Source: Zygnema cylindricum
Lineage: Eukaryota; Streptophyta; Zygnematophyceae; Zygnematales; Zygnemataceae
Length of the DNA stretch: 52,190 nt
Reading direction: 5' to 3'
Assembly: GCA_037447655.1 (NCBI GenBank)
Contig: JBBHKE010001710.1
Coordinates: 1 to 52,190 of the forward strand
The position numbers were made by a program, and so were the translations under genes. This document shows, piece by piece, positions 32,291 through 45,689 of the stretch. Within the stretch, counting starts at the first letter, position 1; every line of letters starts with the position of its first letter. The notes under the pieces were generated by a model that saw nothing but the letters and a program-made list of their open reading frames with translations, did no database searches and was not told the origin of the DNA.

Positions 32291-32698
32291 TAGGGTTTGA
32301 AGCAGAGGTCGCAAAAGTCAAAAATTTACATAACCGAAACCGACCGTTTTTTTTTTCAAAATTTGAGTAACCGACGCCCGACCGGGTTATGTCACGCTCC
32401 AAAATTGTTAACCGTTAACCGACCGGCGTATAAGAAAATACAAGTTAACCGAAACTCGATTTCTCCCGACTAACCGTACCCGCCCGTAACCGAAAAGTAC
32501 AAAATTACAACGCTCATTGTTATTAGCGTTAAGCATTTATTTCACCGCGAATTGTAATTATGATAAATAAATATTTAATGTTATCCATTTTAATTTAGAT
32601 TTTTTCTTTTTTTCAAAAAAAAGGTTTACTCTAATTTATCAATAACTCTAATTTGGGTTTTTTCCCGTAATAGTTATCCGGTTTGGATATCTTTTAGG

Positions 32699-32833
32699 TG
32701 CACAAACAGAATCTGGCAAACGTACTATTTCCCGTCATTGTGACGTTTGCACTACGTGGTTTGTGAAAACGCATTCTGTCAAACGTACACTTTCACGTCA
32801 TTGTGACGTTTGCACTAAGCGGTTTGTGAAAAC
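32699..32833. repeat. Direct repeat of about 64 bp, two units
   Basis: Both units share GTCATTGTGACGTTTGCACTA and GGTTTGTG, with the small palindrome GTCATTGTGAC. Confidence 0.85.
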
Positions 32834-34370
32834 GTAATTACATCATAACGGCATGTATTAAATCATTTTTTGTACTTTTTTCGTTAATACAGTACAATTT
32901 TGCACGGTCAGACACCGACCGTAAGCCACACTATTTAAAACAACACTACATTAGAGTTGTTAACGCTAATTCAAAAAGTACCTTAAATAATGTAGAGAAA
33001 AATTTCGATTTATTTACTCTTTTTAAGGTTTTTGGGTCAAAATTCGTGGTGTCAGAATTATCGTTAATAACGCTAATTATATTTCGCGGTGTGATGTTAA
33101 TGGAAAATTATGATTAATAATACTATTTAATGCAAAGAGACGTGGTAGGTTATAGTCCACGTCTTTAAATAATGTTGTTAACTATATTTTGTGATTTTTG
33201 GCTATAAGTAGTAGTGACTTATTAACACTAATAACAATGAGTGGTGTAGTGGTACATCTCCCTTTGCAAAAAAACAACTCGTGTACCTCTTCTTTTTACT
33301 ATTTTATCTTTTTGCAATCTCCCTTTACGAATATTTTTTTCCCTCGACATTCACCTCCCTCAAGAGATTTGTTCCTAATTTTGAGTGTAACTCTTAGATT
33401 AATGTTTAAACTCTTATATTAATGTTTATTCTCTTCGCAAATCTAAATGTTTTACTACAATTTTTGGACGGTTTATCTTTCGACTACAATACTATCTTGT
33501 GAATTATGCAAAAAAGGTAAAGTTTTAATTATGTATGTTTAAAAAAATATCTTAGTTTTTCACATAGAAAATTAATTAGCAGAAAACACACTGTGATGAG
33601 AAAAAAAAACAAAAGATATTTTGTAGTATCAAATATAGAAATAATCAAATCACAACCTTGTCCTATTTTCGACTCGATTATACAATTTCTCAACCTCAAA
33701 CTTAAAAATTACACAAAATCTATTAATTTAAATGTGGTATAAAGACTGCGCTTTTGTAATTTGGTAAAAATAAGCATTCCGGTTTAAAAAAAAAAAGATA
33801 AACACTATAAAAATGTGAAATACAAAAAAATCAAACAAAAAAGTATATATAAATAATACCGAAAAGAATAACAATAATTAGAAAACAAAACAAAACAAAA
33901 CCCTAAAAAACCCTCTAGAACTATCCGTGTCGGCCAATGCTGAACATGTGTGGGTGTTAATTGTTGAAGTGACGTTTGTTGACTTGTATTGATAAACCAT
34001 GAAACATGTGTTACAAGCCACAAAACCTCCCCCCTCTACTATGTATTTTGTTGATGTTTTAGTTTAATAAACATGTTCAATTTTTTTCCAACAACTTGAA
34101 GTGGCCTTGCTTTCTTTTACAAGGTAACACCACGCAATTTCACCATTTTTTGATTTTTGAAGTTTGTTTCGGATTCTAGTTTTAAGAGAAGCGAGAATGC
34201 TTTTCTCCATTTTGGTGTATGACTAGGTTTTGTTTGAATTGTGGTCAAGTTTCTCTATCTTAAATAGCAACTCAATTTATCGATTTATTGTTTAAAACAT
34301 GTGAATAAGCAAATAATTAGGATTTGTCGTGGGAAATTGACGTAATAATTTGATTTCCGCTGATTTATTA

Positions 34371-34595
34371 ACTAATAATTACTACATGTCGCATGACATT
34401 GACATAATTATATGATATAGTTGTGGAAACACAGTATGAAACGCATAATTAGCACTTTGCAATAATATACGATGTATGAGTAAGCCCAATAATTACAATC
34501 TGTCACGTGATGTTAACATAATAATTTGACATATTTTTGGAAACACCTTATAAAGTGGAAAATTAACAATTTACAATAGAGTACGATTTGCGGCC
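34371..34595. repeat. Imperfect direct repeat of about 115 bp, two units plus a partial third
   Basis: AATAATTAC..TGTC.C.TGA, ATAATTTGA.AT and TTGGAAACAC recur in the same order. A partial unit precedes it near 34310. Confidence 0.7.
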
Positions 34596-34626
34596 CTTAC
34601 TTCTAGGAAGATTCGCGAAATGAATA

Positions 34627-34833
34627 CACCATTAATCGCTATTAGCGTCAATGACTCTAATTGCGGTACCCCGTTTTTTTACCCAAATTCTCAAATATAA
34701 TAAATAAAAACCCTTGAAAAAAAAATTAGAGTAAATAATTTCCTTCAAAACCCCCATATTCCCAAATAGCGTCAATAACGCTATTTGTTTCATTACGCTA
34801 TCTATTTCATTACGCTAATAGCGATTCACAGTG
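34627..34833. mobile_element. TA-flanked fold-back MITE
   Basis: Left end CACCATTAATCGCTATTAG and right end CTAATAGCGATTCACAGTG, each next to TA. Same terminal repeat as 36764-36980 and 37983-38209. TA target duplications are typical of Tc1/mariner-type elements. Confidence 0.7.
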
Positions 34834-35125
34834 TAGTGTTAGTACTGTGTCAAATTTGTGACGCTAATCATGATGTCACGTACTTCCACGATAACAAAAG
34901 TACAAAGTACAATAATGTTGGATAGAATAGACAGTAGAAAAATTCCAATATTTTTCGTTTTTTGCTTAACCGACCGTAACCGTTTTTTTTTTTTCTGTGA
35001 ATCAACCGCCCAAATCCGCTTGACCCGCCAAATTTGGTAATCGAATCCGTTCCGCAACCGGCGTGGGCCGTCGGTTAACGGTCGATCACGGTTTCGGTTG
35101 ACCGTTTGCGACCTCTAGTTTGAGG

Positions 35126-36389
35126 TTGGGACGCCATTTCATGTGTACTACCCAAGGTCAAGGATTCATTAGGGTTTTTTTTTTAAAGGGTGTATTAGTG
35201 TATACAATACTGGTTTTAGTGAAAGGCGATATGGGGCAGGTAGTAGCATACTTTATTTAGTGTTGTTAATAAATAGTATTACATAGTATTCTTTCGCACC
35301 AACGCTACTGTAATATATATTTAACTGTAATAATGATGTCCTGAGTACCGTACTGTAGTGCTACGCATTTGTACCCCATTGCCTGCATAATAATTACATT
35401 TGTTCTTTAGTGCATTTGTACTTGAGTTCGGTAAAATATTTTAAATTTTGTGCTATGAAGTTTGGCACACTTGTACTCCTAATAGAATGGATAACTAACG
35501 CGTGTGAGCATTTTTGCGATCGTAAATAATAAAGTAAAATAATGAATCAGTAGCGTATAGCCTGGCATGTGTCGTCACCGTAAATTAGTGTGACTATTTC
35601 AAATAGGATGTACATTTTGTAACCGGCCAGTTTTTATCTTTACACCTTGTATCGCTATTAGTATTAATGTTTTTTTAGCCACTTAGGGTAGCGTTCCATC
35701 GGACAAAAAATGAGGTTGTTTACAAAAATCCGGACCTCTCCGTACTACCCCATACCTCTTATTTTGTTTTTATACGCAACAACATTACAAAGAATCTTAC
35801 CAATATTCTCCAAATGTCTAGGAGGTAACAATGGCGGTTGGATGTTTTTTCGTGAAGTTTCTGTAAATGGTGATGTACCTCGACGAGGTACATCACTAAT
35901 TACATAAAAATTTGAGCGACGACACGTTGGATAATGATCATACGTGTCACAACGGCAACCAACAGAAATCGAAAAAGTTCGCACATGATATATACATTCA
36001 AAAACCCAACCGAAATCACAAAAGTAATTTTGTAACGAACTTTCTTCGCGCTAATTTTGTTATCGACCATTCGTAACACTATTTGTGGCAGCACTCATTC
36101 GTCACGCGAAAAAGCTGAAACCCTAAAAAAATAAGTTGGCATCTGACAAGCTTTTGCAAAGAGTACAAAATTTGTGTGGTACCTTGGTCCGCACGTACAT
36201 GGTATGGAAATGACGATTTCGAGTTGAAGTTGGTAGGTGTAAAAAATATTTGACGATTTTCAAAATACGACCTTATATTACGCGGACCCAATCATTCTTG
36301 AGCACGTGGATTACCGACTGCAGGATAGAACATCACTCAAAATGTAGCATCTTGTAATGTTGGCTGTACAATTACAGAAAAACATGATA
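35126..36389. other. Interval with no recognised gene
   Basis: It contains a perfect short palindrome at 35871-35895 (arms TGATGTACCTCG, one-base centre). Otherwise only short frames. Confidence 0.45.
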
Positions 36390-36760
36390 GAACGCCACCC
36401 TTAAAATATCTTTTCTCCTTACACGTTTGTCAGACTATGGATCTGACGGTTGCGATTGAAATCGAAGACTCTCACCTTCACATTGGCGGTCTCCATGTCA
36501 AAATTGGACAAGTGTGTACGGAGAAATGATGTTTTAAGTGGCGAAAATATTATTAACAATAATAGCGATACATGGTGTAGTAATGATACTGTTTTTTTCG
36601 CCACTTTAAACGTTTATTCTTCGAGTACAGTCGTCCGATTATCCAACGGTTGCGATACGATTCTTACTTTCCATTTGGCGACCACGTGTCTAAAGTCAGA
36701 CACGTGTGCACGGAGAAAGCAATGTTTTTAATTGGCGAAAAAAACATCTACCTTAGCGTA
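36390..36760. mobile_element. Two degraded copies of the TA-flanked MITE
   Basis: 36390-36583 and about 36585-36755 each show the inner arms of the family (CCACTTAAAACATCTTTTC / GAGAAA.GATGTTTTAAGTGG-type) and a central GACGGTTGCGATTG block. The outer terminal repeats are partly lost. Confidence 0.55.
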
Positions 36761-36763
36761 GTA

Positions 36764-36980
36764 TACCGTGAATCGCTATTAGTGTTAATGTTTTTTTCTT
36801 CTCTTAAAACATCTTCTCTCCGTACACACATGTCCAATTGTGGATGTGACGGTTTCGATTGGAAGGTAGGATTCTCAACTTTTGATCGACGACATCGAAT
36901 TGAAAATCGCACATGTGTGTACGGAGAAAAGATCTTTTAAGTGTAGAAAAAAATATTTACCCTTATAGCGATTCACGGTG
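36764..36980. mobile_element. TA-flanked fold-back MITE (217 bp)
   Basis: TACCGTGAATCGCTATTAG on the left and CTTATAGCGATTCACGGTG on the right, between TA dinucleotides. The arms extend inward for about 60 bp through ACATCTTCTCTCCGTACACA and its complement. Confidence 0.75.
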
Positions 36981-37010
36981 TACCGTAGCGATGCCTAGTG
37001 TATCGTACAC

Positions 37011-37483
37011 CAAAGGTCGCAAAAGTCCAAATTTTAGATAACCAAAATCGACCTTTTTTTTTTCAAAATCTGAGTACTTGACGCTCGACCGGGTTATGTC
37101 ACGCTCCTTAATTGTTAACCGTTACCCGAAACGCGTTTACGAAAAAAAAAGTCAACCGAAACTCAATTTCTCGCGACTACCCGTACCCGTTTGTACCTGA
37201 CGAAGTACAAAATTTTAAATGAAAAAAATGAATCATGATGTCACGTACTTCCACGATACCAAGAGTACAAAGTACAATAATGTTGGATTGTATAGAAAGT
37301 ACAAAATTTTCATTTTTTTCGTTTTTTGCTTACCCGACCGTAACCGACATATTTGTTTTTCTGTGAATCAACCGCCCGAATCCGCCCGGTCCCCCAAATT
37401 TGGCAACCGAATCCGTTCCGGATCCGACGCGGACTGTCGGTTAACGGTCGGTCACGGTTTCGGTTGACCGTTTGCGACCTTTG
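37011..37483. mobile_element. hAT MITE (473 bp)
   Basis: CAAAGGTCGCAAAAG to TTTGCGACCTTTG. Flanks TCGTACAC (37003-37010) and TCGTGCGC (37484-37491) match at 6 of 8. No coding capacity. Confidence 0.85.
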
Positions 37484-37982
37484 TCGTGCGCTTCGTAAAA
37501 CATTTTTCCACGATTTTGTACCGCCGCTGAAAGTTAAATTTTGTTTTTTTTGGGATATGTCATATGGTCTACCGGCCAATTGTCGTCTGTACAAATAGCG
37601 TGGCACTAAGGGACGCAATTTGCAGTCCGCCAATCAGCAGCGGCGATACGTTGAATTCCTATTCGTCCGACATTTATTATTAGCTGTCAGTGAATATTCG
37701 GTTTCGAAAACCGGCCCTACGTGTCAATTTCCGAACAAACCTTTCCGACAGTTTCGAATCTCAAAAAATTCCTTTATTTTGTTCCAGCCGTCCGAATCTA
37801 CGTTGAAGAATTTAATCGGACGGTGGATATCTCTTTTCGGCAGTTTCGGGGAATCTATCAAAATTACAGTAGCAATCGGATAGCCGTACATTAATATACT
37901 TGTACCGTACGGTTAGATTATGGTACGCAATGATACTTTAGAGAGTTTGAAGGTAATGATGACAAGACAAAATACTACAGTA

Positions 37983-38209
37983 CACACAGTTAATCGCTAT
38001 TAGTGTTAAACTGTTAATGTGTTTTTCGCCACTTAAACCATCTTTTCCCCGTACACACTTGTCGGATTTTCAATTTGAGACCGCCAATCGGAAGCTGAGA
38101 ATCTTACCTTTCTATCGCAACCGTCAGATCCAAATTCCAAAAAATGTGTACGGAGAAAAAATGTTTTAAGTGGCGAAAAAAACATTGACACTAATAGCGA
38201 TTCACGGTG
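37983..38209. mobile_element. TA-flanked fold-back MITE (227 bp)
   Basis: Arms GTTAATCGCTATTAGTGTTAA and CACTAATAGCGATTCACGGTG, with inner arms TCGCCACTTAAACCATCTTT / AATGTTTTAAGTGGCGA. Flanked by TA (37981-37982, 38210-38211). Confidence 0.7.
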
Positions 38210-38889
38210 TACCGTATCCGAGTTTCTTGTACCCGTAAGCTTCAATTAAATTATATAATAGAAAAACCAAATTATTTTATTTAGTGTTTATATTTACCTA
38301 TTTTTTGATAAAGGCAGATTTTGGTAGACGGAAATAATATATACAAATTCCGTAATTATGACGGACGAATCAAGAAAAATAAAATCTTAAAATAACCTAT
38401 CGTAACATTTTGACATTCTCTACAAATTTTGTCTGTAGTCCACCCAATTACGGTTGACACGTGCGTCATTTGAAGTGATCTGAACCATTCATTTCGCATT
38501 TTTCTGTCCCAAGCAGCTTAGTTATAGACAAAAAATATTTATCTTTAGCGCTTGTCGTAAATCTCTTATGACACACACTTAACATTGGTGCGATGTGACA
38601 TCTGTCACATTTTTAGAGACCCACGGAGGTTTTGCAAAATCGTCTATTATATGTCCGTACGATAATTGTACCTTATAAACAGATAAAATCTGAATTGACG
38701 ACCGAGATCTATCACTGATTCCGGATCCGACGGTTTAAAAATCCATACTTCCTACAGTGAAATCCGTACATCAAGCCAGATCTTCCGTACCTCAAACGCC
38801 CTCGTACTTTTCCAGTGAAAGGTGACGGATCTTAAATTTTTTCTTTTAAAAGATGAATGCCACAAATTCCTTCCATAAATTCCCAATTT

Positions 38890-39545
<656 letters not shown>

Positions 39546-39742
39546 TCCTTTCCAAACCTCCGCCGAACCTCCCATCTTAACCAAAGCCGAACCTCTTCCA
39601 AATCTACCCCTTTTATACCCACATTTTCCCAACTTCCATTTTTGGGACCCCACAATTTCTAAACCCATAATTTATTTTTCAATTTTACCCATATCCTAAA
39701 TTTCTCTAACTTTCAGTAAATTTGCTGGCTGTTGATCCCAAC

Positions 39743-39826
39743 TGATTTCAGTTGAGCTTAGTTGACTTCAGTTGACTCCAGTTGACTTCAGTTTACTCCA
39801 GTTGACTTCAGTTGACTTCAGTTTAG
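39743..39826. repeat. Tandem TTGACTTCAG array, copy 2
   Basis: Diverged equivalent of 29617-29698, with GTTGACTTCAGTTGACTCCA-type units. Confidence 0.8.
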
Positions 39827-40300
39827 TTAACCTCAGTTAGTCTTAGTTGGTTTTGGAGTTGCTCGATCTCCATTAATATCGGTCGATTTTTTTCAATTTT
39901 TTTATCAATTTCAGTTCATTCTGAAACATTTCGGTTATCGCTTACAAATTTCATTCATTTCGATTGATTTATTCCTTTTATTCCTGTGAATATTCGGATT
40001 TTTACGTTTGATTTCAGTTTAATTTCAGTTTAATTTCAGCTATATTTCGGATTTAAATCAGTTAAACCAAAAACCGGTACTCGAATCGAACCAAAAATAG
40101 TTCAAACTCCGTTAACACCTATTACATTTCTATCAATTTCTATTTATTTCCCTTAGAATCCCGGTTCAATTTCCTGACATTTCGGGTCATTGTTGAACAT
40201 TTCTCTCACTTCCTTTCCATTGATTCCAGCGTATTTTGATTTATTTCATTTTGGTTTTCAGTTAATTTTGGTTACAAATCATTTACAAAACAGTTACAAA

Positions 40301-40567
40301 ATGGTGCTAGATATGGCTCTTGCAACGGGCGTTCCGATGGTTTTCGCTTCCTTTCAAACATTTCTTACCTTCTCTATGATGGCGCAAGCGATCACTTTAT
40401 CGGACGATCGAAAAAGATCGAAAAAAAAATCGACGCCATCGAAAGCGCCTAAAGAAACGCCGACGGAACCGTTAACAGACACTTTAACGGATACGCCGAC
40501 GGAAGTGCAAACCGAAACAATAACGGAAACTATAACGGAAGCGCCAAGTAACAGAAGTGCCAAATAA
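40301..40567 (+). CDS. Conserved small membrane-type ORF, copy 2 (88 aa), function unknown
   Basis: It starts MVLDMALATGVPMVF. The hydrophobic head of 33 residues is the same as copy 1 except for one E to D change. I use ATG 40301 rather than the in-frame ATG at 40190, because conservation with copy 1 and the AAAATGG context both begin there. The tail is longer: KRSKKKSTPSKAP, then Thr-Glu-Pro repeats encoded by CTAACGGAAA-type DNA repeats, which go on past the stop (40568-40730). Signal anchor or single-pass membrane peptide is the most I can say. No family is recognised. Confidence 0.45.
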   Translation: MVLDMALATGVPMVFASFQTFLTFSMMAQAITLSDDRKRSKKKSTPSKAPKETPTEPLTDTLTDTPTEVQTETITETITEAPSNRSAK

Positions 40568-40735
40568 AGAAAGCGGCAAATAACGAAAACACTAACGGAA
40601 ACACTAACGGAAACACTAACGAAAGTGGTAAAGGGAGTGTTAACAAAACAGCTAAACGGAAAGCTAAAGAAACGCTGACGGGCGCCAAACGGAAACGCTA
40701 ACTAGAGCGCTAACTGAAGCTCTAACGGAAACTCT
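40568..40735. repeat. CTAACGGAAACA-type tandem repeats
   Basis: About a dozen 12-bp units. They continue the repeat that codes the Thr/Glu tail of the 40301 ORF and include three perfect units at about 40587-40622. Confidence 0.75.
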
Positions 40736-41424
40736 AACGTAGCGCTAATGGAATCGTCAATTATCAGAGTCGCCGAAGACGGAAGAATGTGAAACGGCGT
40801 AGATTAATCAAAAATTTGATTGATTATGTTTAATTAATCGATTTCATATTTTAGTATTTTTTTTACTTGATTTGATTTTTTTGTTTTAGTTTTTGTTTTT
40901 CGGTTGGATTGTAACTATATATAGTGCATAGAATTGTAGAAAATTTTAATAGTTTGATAATTTTGTAGGCAAAATATTTTGGGTAGTTTCTTTTTTCTCT
41001 AAGGAACAATACATTGTTAGGATTAAAACATTAGTTTGAAGAAATTTATGAATAAGATTAGGCGAAAATTTCATATGAAAAAATGGTATTTGAGGAAAAT
41101 ATACAAAAATAAAATTGTAAGAAAAAAAATGTTGATCGAAAAATGTTGAATGAAAAGCATTATTTTTTTTAGAATTAGCACAAAAGTAAAAAAAGTTTTG
41201 AAAAAATACGATAGAATCGATTCTTATATGTTCAAATGGTTGAAAGATTGTTTTTTTTTTTTTTTAATGTACGCAAAACCCTATTATGTATTTGTTTTTT
41301 GAGTTGAATAAAAGTTCGGCAAAACTTTTGCTTTTCTCTTTTTTTTCCCTCAGAGATGGGAAAATGAAAAATAAAGTAAAATTTATAAAATGCAATAAAA
41401 TTAAAGTCATTTTATGATAGCCGA

Positions 41425-41790
41425 CTTCCCACTCTCTCACTCTCTTACCCTTCCTTCCCCCTTTCAAACTCTTTCTCCCTCCTCACTCCACCTCTCTCTT
41501 TCACCTCTCCCTCCCACCTCCCTGCCATTTCCCTCAACCTGTCCCTCTCCTCCTCTCCCTTTCCCGTCATTTTCCCTCTCTATCTCACCCTTTCTCTTTC
41601 ACCTCTCTCTATTCCATTCTTCTTCCCTATCCCAGTTTACCTTTCCCTCGATCATTTCCCCTCTTCCCCCCCCCCCTACCCCTCCCCCTCCCTCTCCCTC
41701 TCTCCCCACCCGGCAAATCTTCTCCCTCTTTTTTTTCTTCCCATTCTACTTCTCCTCTTCCTATACCTCTCTCATTTGCTCCTTCCGCGT
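41425..41790 (+). repeat. Pyrimidine-rich island
   Basis: Copy 2 equivalent of 30870-31275. It contains a C-run at about 41665. Confidence 0.8.
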
Positions 41791-42189
41791 ATTGAAATAG
41801 AAAAATAATAAATATGAGTTATATCCTTTTTAAACTATATTTAAACATTTCATAATATGTATATAAGTTATGCCCTTTTTTGAATATGTTTTAACATTTT
41901 AAGTGTTTTTCTCGTTGACCGAAAAATCTAATAAAAAATCAAAACATCCAAAAACGAAAAAAGAGAGGCAATGACTAATAATATAATCATATATTTTTTA
42001 AAAAATATCAGCTCGAAACAAATTTCCGTCAGAGCAATAACGCATTCCTTTCTTTCCCTCTCCCACTTCCTCCCTCTCCCTCGCCCTCCCTCGGTTTCTT
42101 CTTCTCTCCTTCTCCCTCTTTCTCTTGGTCCATCTTCCATCCCTTCTCCCTCCTCTCCCTCTCCCTGTCCTAGCCTTTGACTCTCCCTA

Positions 42190-43180
42190 CCACCACATAT
42201 TTATAAGGATTGATTCACACAAGGATAGAAGAAAGACAAGATATACTGCGGAAGCAAGAGATAGCAAGAAGAAGACACTCCAGCAAAAGACAAATATATT
42301 TCACCGGAATTTTTCCCCTTACAAAAGATTATCTTTTCCCCCAAACGACTAAGGGTGGACTTCCATTAGGCGTCCCAGTAATTGTACGGAAAATTTTACT
42401 GAAAGGCGTGCCTTCCATTAGGTCGCGTCTGTAAACCTGCGTGGCTCATTCTGGTTGGTAACACGTAGGTTAATATTCGATGCTTAAAATCTTGAAAGAA
42501 TCTTCGAATGCAATGTCAGAACGCAATATCTGTACGAGCGGAGGTAATATCTGTACCAGCGGAGATAATATCTGTACCTGCGAAGGCAATTAATGACTCG
42601 TACAGAGGGCGTTAAATGTACTATCCAAAATTTCAAAACACAACGAAAAAAAGGCGGCGACAAACTTTGATGGTGGGAGCGTTACGGGATAATTTCGGCA
42701 GATTCGCAGCCACTCTGGTGGAAGGCACATGGCCCTTGCGACGTGTACACACATACGCGCGCGCTCATCGCGGATTCTTTTTACCTTTTCCACGCAGCCT
42801 ATTTTTACACGTTCTGTATTCGAGAACTGTCCTCACGGTGCACGGTCCTAACAAACTGTAGGGTTAGTGACGTGGCTTCACGAGTAAAAAGTGCAATTGA
42901 ATCCGATGGTCCTAGTTTACACCTACAACCTTGGACAATTTTATGTAATGTTGTTTTCGTTGAAAAATAAATTTATGTACGAACCTGTACAAAACGGTAC
43001 GGCCGTCAGGAAAAATCCCCACTTTTTCGCTAATGGAAGTCCACCCTTAGTGTGGAAAAGGTTAGTTTTTTCGGTAAACAACCTCACTTTTTGCGTGATG
43101 GAGCCCCACCGTTAAGTTTTTTTTAATTCATCGTACAGTTCTACGTAATTTTTTGTCGCGTCGTATTTTCTATAGCGTAC
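42190..43180. other. Interval with no recognised gene
   Basis: It holds a perfect-length 21-bp tandem triplet at 42525-42587 and short motif-free frames only. Confidence 0.45.
42525..42587. repeat. 21-bp tandem repeat, three units
   Basis: AATATCTGTAC(G/C)(A/T)GCG.AG, three units without indels. Confidence 0.9.
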
Positions 43181-43234
43181 TATCATTCACGCGATTCGTC
43201 GATATTCACGCGATGCTTCGACATTCACATGAGG

Positions 43235-43701
43235 CAGAGGTCGCAAAAATCAAAATTTTAGATACTTGAAACCAACAATTTTTTTTTCTTCAAAATCTTA
43301 ACACCCGATACCCGACCGGGTTATGTCACGCTCCTAAGTTGTTAACCGTTACCCGATACGCGTTTACGAAAATAAAAGTTAACCGAAACTCGATTTCTCG
43401 GGACTACCCGTACCCGCCCCTACCCGAATATGTACAAAATTAATAGTACATCTCCTTGATGCCTTCCACGATACCAACAGTAGAAAGTACAATAATGTTG
43501 GATAGTATGGACAGTACAAAACCTTCAATTTTTTTCGTGTTTTGCTTACCCAACCGTACCCGATTTTTTTTATTTTTTTGAGAATCACCCGCCCGAATCC
43601 GGCCGGCCCCCAAAATTTGGCACCCGAATCCGTTCTGGATCCGACGCGGGGTGTCGGATAACGGTCGGGTACGGTTTCGGGTAACCGTTGTGCGACCTCT
43701 A
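43235..43701. mobile_element. hAT MITE (467 bp)
   Basis: CAGAGGTCGCAAAAATC to TGCGACCTCTA, with a perfect 8-bp target duplication ACATGAGG (43227-43234, 43702-43709). Confidence 0.92.
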
Positions 43702-44179
43702 ACATGAGGGGTTGATGGTTTTACGATGTGACGATATTCATGTGACGAATCGGTTTCAACTCGTCGATATTAAAGAGTTATGTCAGTATTCATGCGACGT
43801 GACGATATTCATTTGACGTGTCGCTATCGGAGAGATGCAGAGATATTCAAGCGATGCCTCGATATTCACGTGAGAATATGGTATTCATGCCAAAGGTCGC
43901 AAAAGTTATAATTTTAAAATTACCCGAATTCGATTTTTTTATTTTTCAAAATTTGATCACCCGAAATCCAGCCGGGTTATGTTACGCTTTTAAATTGTTA
44001 CCCGGTACCCGATACACGTTTACGAAGAAAAGTTAACCGAAACTCGATTTCTCGCGATTGCTCGTACCCGCCCGTACCCGACTAAGTACAAAATTACACC
44101 GCTCATCGTACCCTCGTTTTCTTCTACGATACCAAGAGTACAGAGTACAATAATGTTGTATAGTACGGATACCGCAGTA

Positions 44180-44758
44180 CACCGTGAATCGTTATTAGTG
44201 TTATTTACTCTATATCGGCGCCCCCGAATTTTGACCTCGAAACCTGAAATAGAATTAACATCACTGATTTTTCTTTGACGTTAATTAAGGTTCTTGGAAA
44301 TTAGCGCTAACAATTATGATGTACGCATTTCTTGAATAGTGTGGTGTACGGAAGGTGTTTATTCGTACAACAATGTACTTCCATACAGAAAATCGTACGG
44401 AAAATGTAGTTAACTTATGTCGGTTGCATACAGAACTACGCTTAGGATAAACGGTTTTGTACTTGTACCTGTTTTAGTGTATAAGTATGAACGGCGTATT
44501 AATTATTAACGGGGAAACCCAAATTAGAATTATGGATTAATTATAGTAAAAGGACGCGACGTTGTACGGATATCCAGATTTTGTACTTCTACCTATTTTA
44601 CTGTATATGTAATTACGGCAAATCCGGTGTACCTAAATCAACGTTATGGATCAATTAGAATTAAACTATTTTTTTGAAATGTTGCAAAACTAAAATTAGC
44701 ATTAATAAAATAATTATTTACACTAATAATTTCTAAACGCTAATAAAGATTCACGGTG
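44180..44758. mobile_element. TA-flanked inverted-repeat element a
   Basis: CACCGTGAATCGTTATTAG to CTAATAAAGATTCACGGTG between TA dinucleotides (44178-44179, 44759-44760). AT-rich inside, no frame. Confidence 0.7.
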
Positions 44759-44780
44759 TACCGGTCAGTGCTGTACTGTA

Positions 44781-45396
44781 CACCGCGAATCGTAATTAGA
44801 GTAAATTACTCTAATTCGGTTGCTCGAAATTTCGACTCTATGACATCAAATAGAGTAAATGATTCTAATTTTTTCATTATTCTAATTTAGGTAAGTTTAA
44901 TTAGCGTAACAGAATTGTAATATAGGTTCGTTTTAAATAGTGTGCAATACAGACGACTTTCGACCGTGCAAAATTGTACCTTTTTAAGTAAAAAGGTACA
45001 AATAATGATTTAATACAATCGCGCTCGCACGTGAAATCGAACTAAACGAAAAATCAATCACATCGAAAAAAAGCCGTTCGCATAACTCTCGTCCGTCGAC
45101 AGCATCGTCATCAGTGTGAACATTAGCTGACATTCAGCGCGACAAATAATACTAGCGTCATAATGACGTCAAAACTATACGGACTGACATATTTTGTACG
45201 TCCACGTAATTTAGTGTTTATAATTTCAGCGCGGATAATTATTGCCGACATAACCCAATATAGAGTATTTAAATAAATTAGAGTAAACTTCGACTGTGAA
45301 AAAGTTCTATCACATAAATTAGAGTTCATTACTCTAATTGTTTTTCTTGGCTTTTTTACTCTAATTTTTTCATTACTCTAATTACGATTCGCGGTG
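44781..45396. mobile_element. TA-flanked inverted-repeat element b
   Basis: Perfect ends CACCGCGAATCGTAATTAG and CTAATTACGATTCGCGGTG, continuing as AGTAA/TTACT, between TA (44779-44780, 45397-45398). Confidence 0.8.
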
Positions 45397-45689
45397 TAGT
45401 GGTACGTACCCACGAAACCTTCAATTTATTTTGTTTTTTGCTTACCCGGCCGTCCTGAATTTGTTTTTTTTTTCTGCATCACCCGTTCGCGTTCCGACGC
45501 GGCCGGTCTGGTACGGATCGGGTACGGATTCGCGTACCCGTTTGCGACCTCTGATTCATGCGACTCTCCAATATTGATGTGACCTGTCGATATTCACGAA
45601 TCGATATTGAGGCAATTTTTTGATTGATCTGCGATACATTGATAATTATGCGATTTGCCGATATTGGTACGATGCGTCACAATTTTGTT

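Larger units (their letters stand above)
32303..35117. mobile_element. hAT MITE, expanded copy (2815 bp)
   Basis: Ends CAGAGGTCGCAAAA and TTTGCGACCTCTA, flanked by GTTTGAAG (32295-32302) and GTTTGAGG (35118-35125), a 7/8 target duplication. The outer 200 bp on the left and 260 bp on the right match the 470-bp members. The middle holds about 2.3 kb of other repeats, including direct repeats (32699-32833, 34371-34595) and a TA-flanked MITE (34627-34833). No transposase is present. Confidence 0.85.
43891..45553. mobile_element. hAT MITE with nested TA-elements (1663 bp)
   Basis: CAAAGGTCGCAAAAG to TTTGCGACCTCTG, with a perfect 8-bp target duplication ATTCATGC (43883-43890, 45554-45561). About 1.2 kb of its length comes from two TA-flanked elements inserted inside it. 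Confidence 0.92.
43180..45650. repeat. Degenerate CGATATTCACGCGATG array split by two hAT MITEs
   Basis: Irregular 14-20-bp units around GATATTCA(C/T)G(C/T)GA occur at 43193-43234, 43702-43890 and 45554-45620. The two MITEs sit between array units. Confidence 0.65.
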
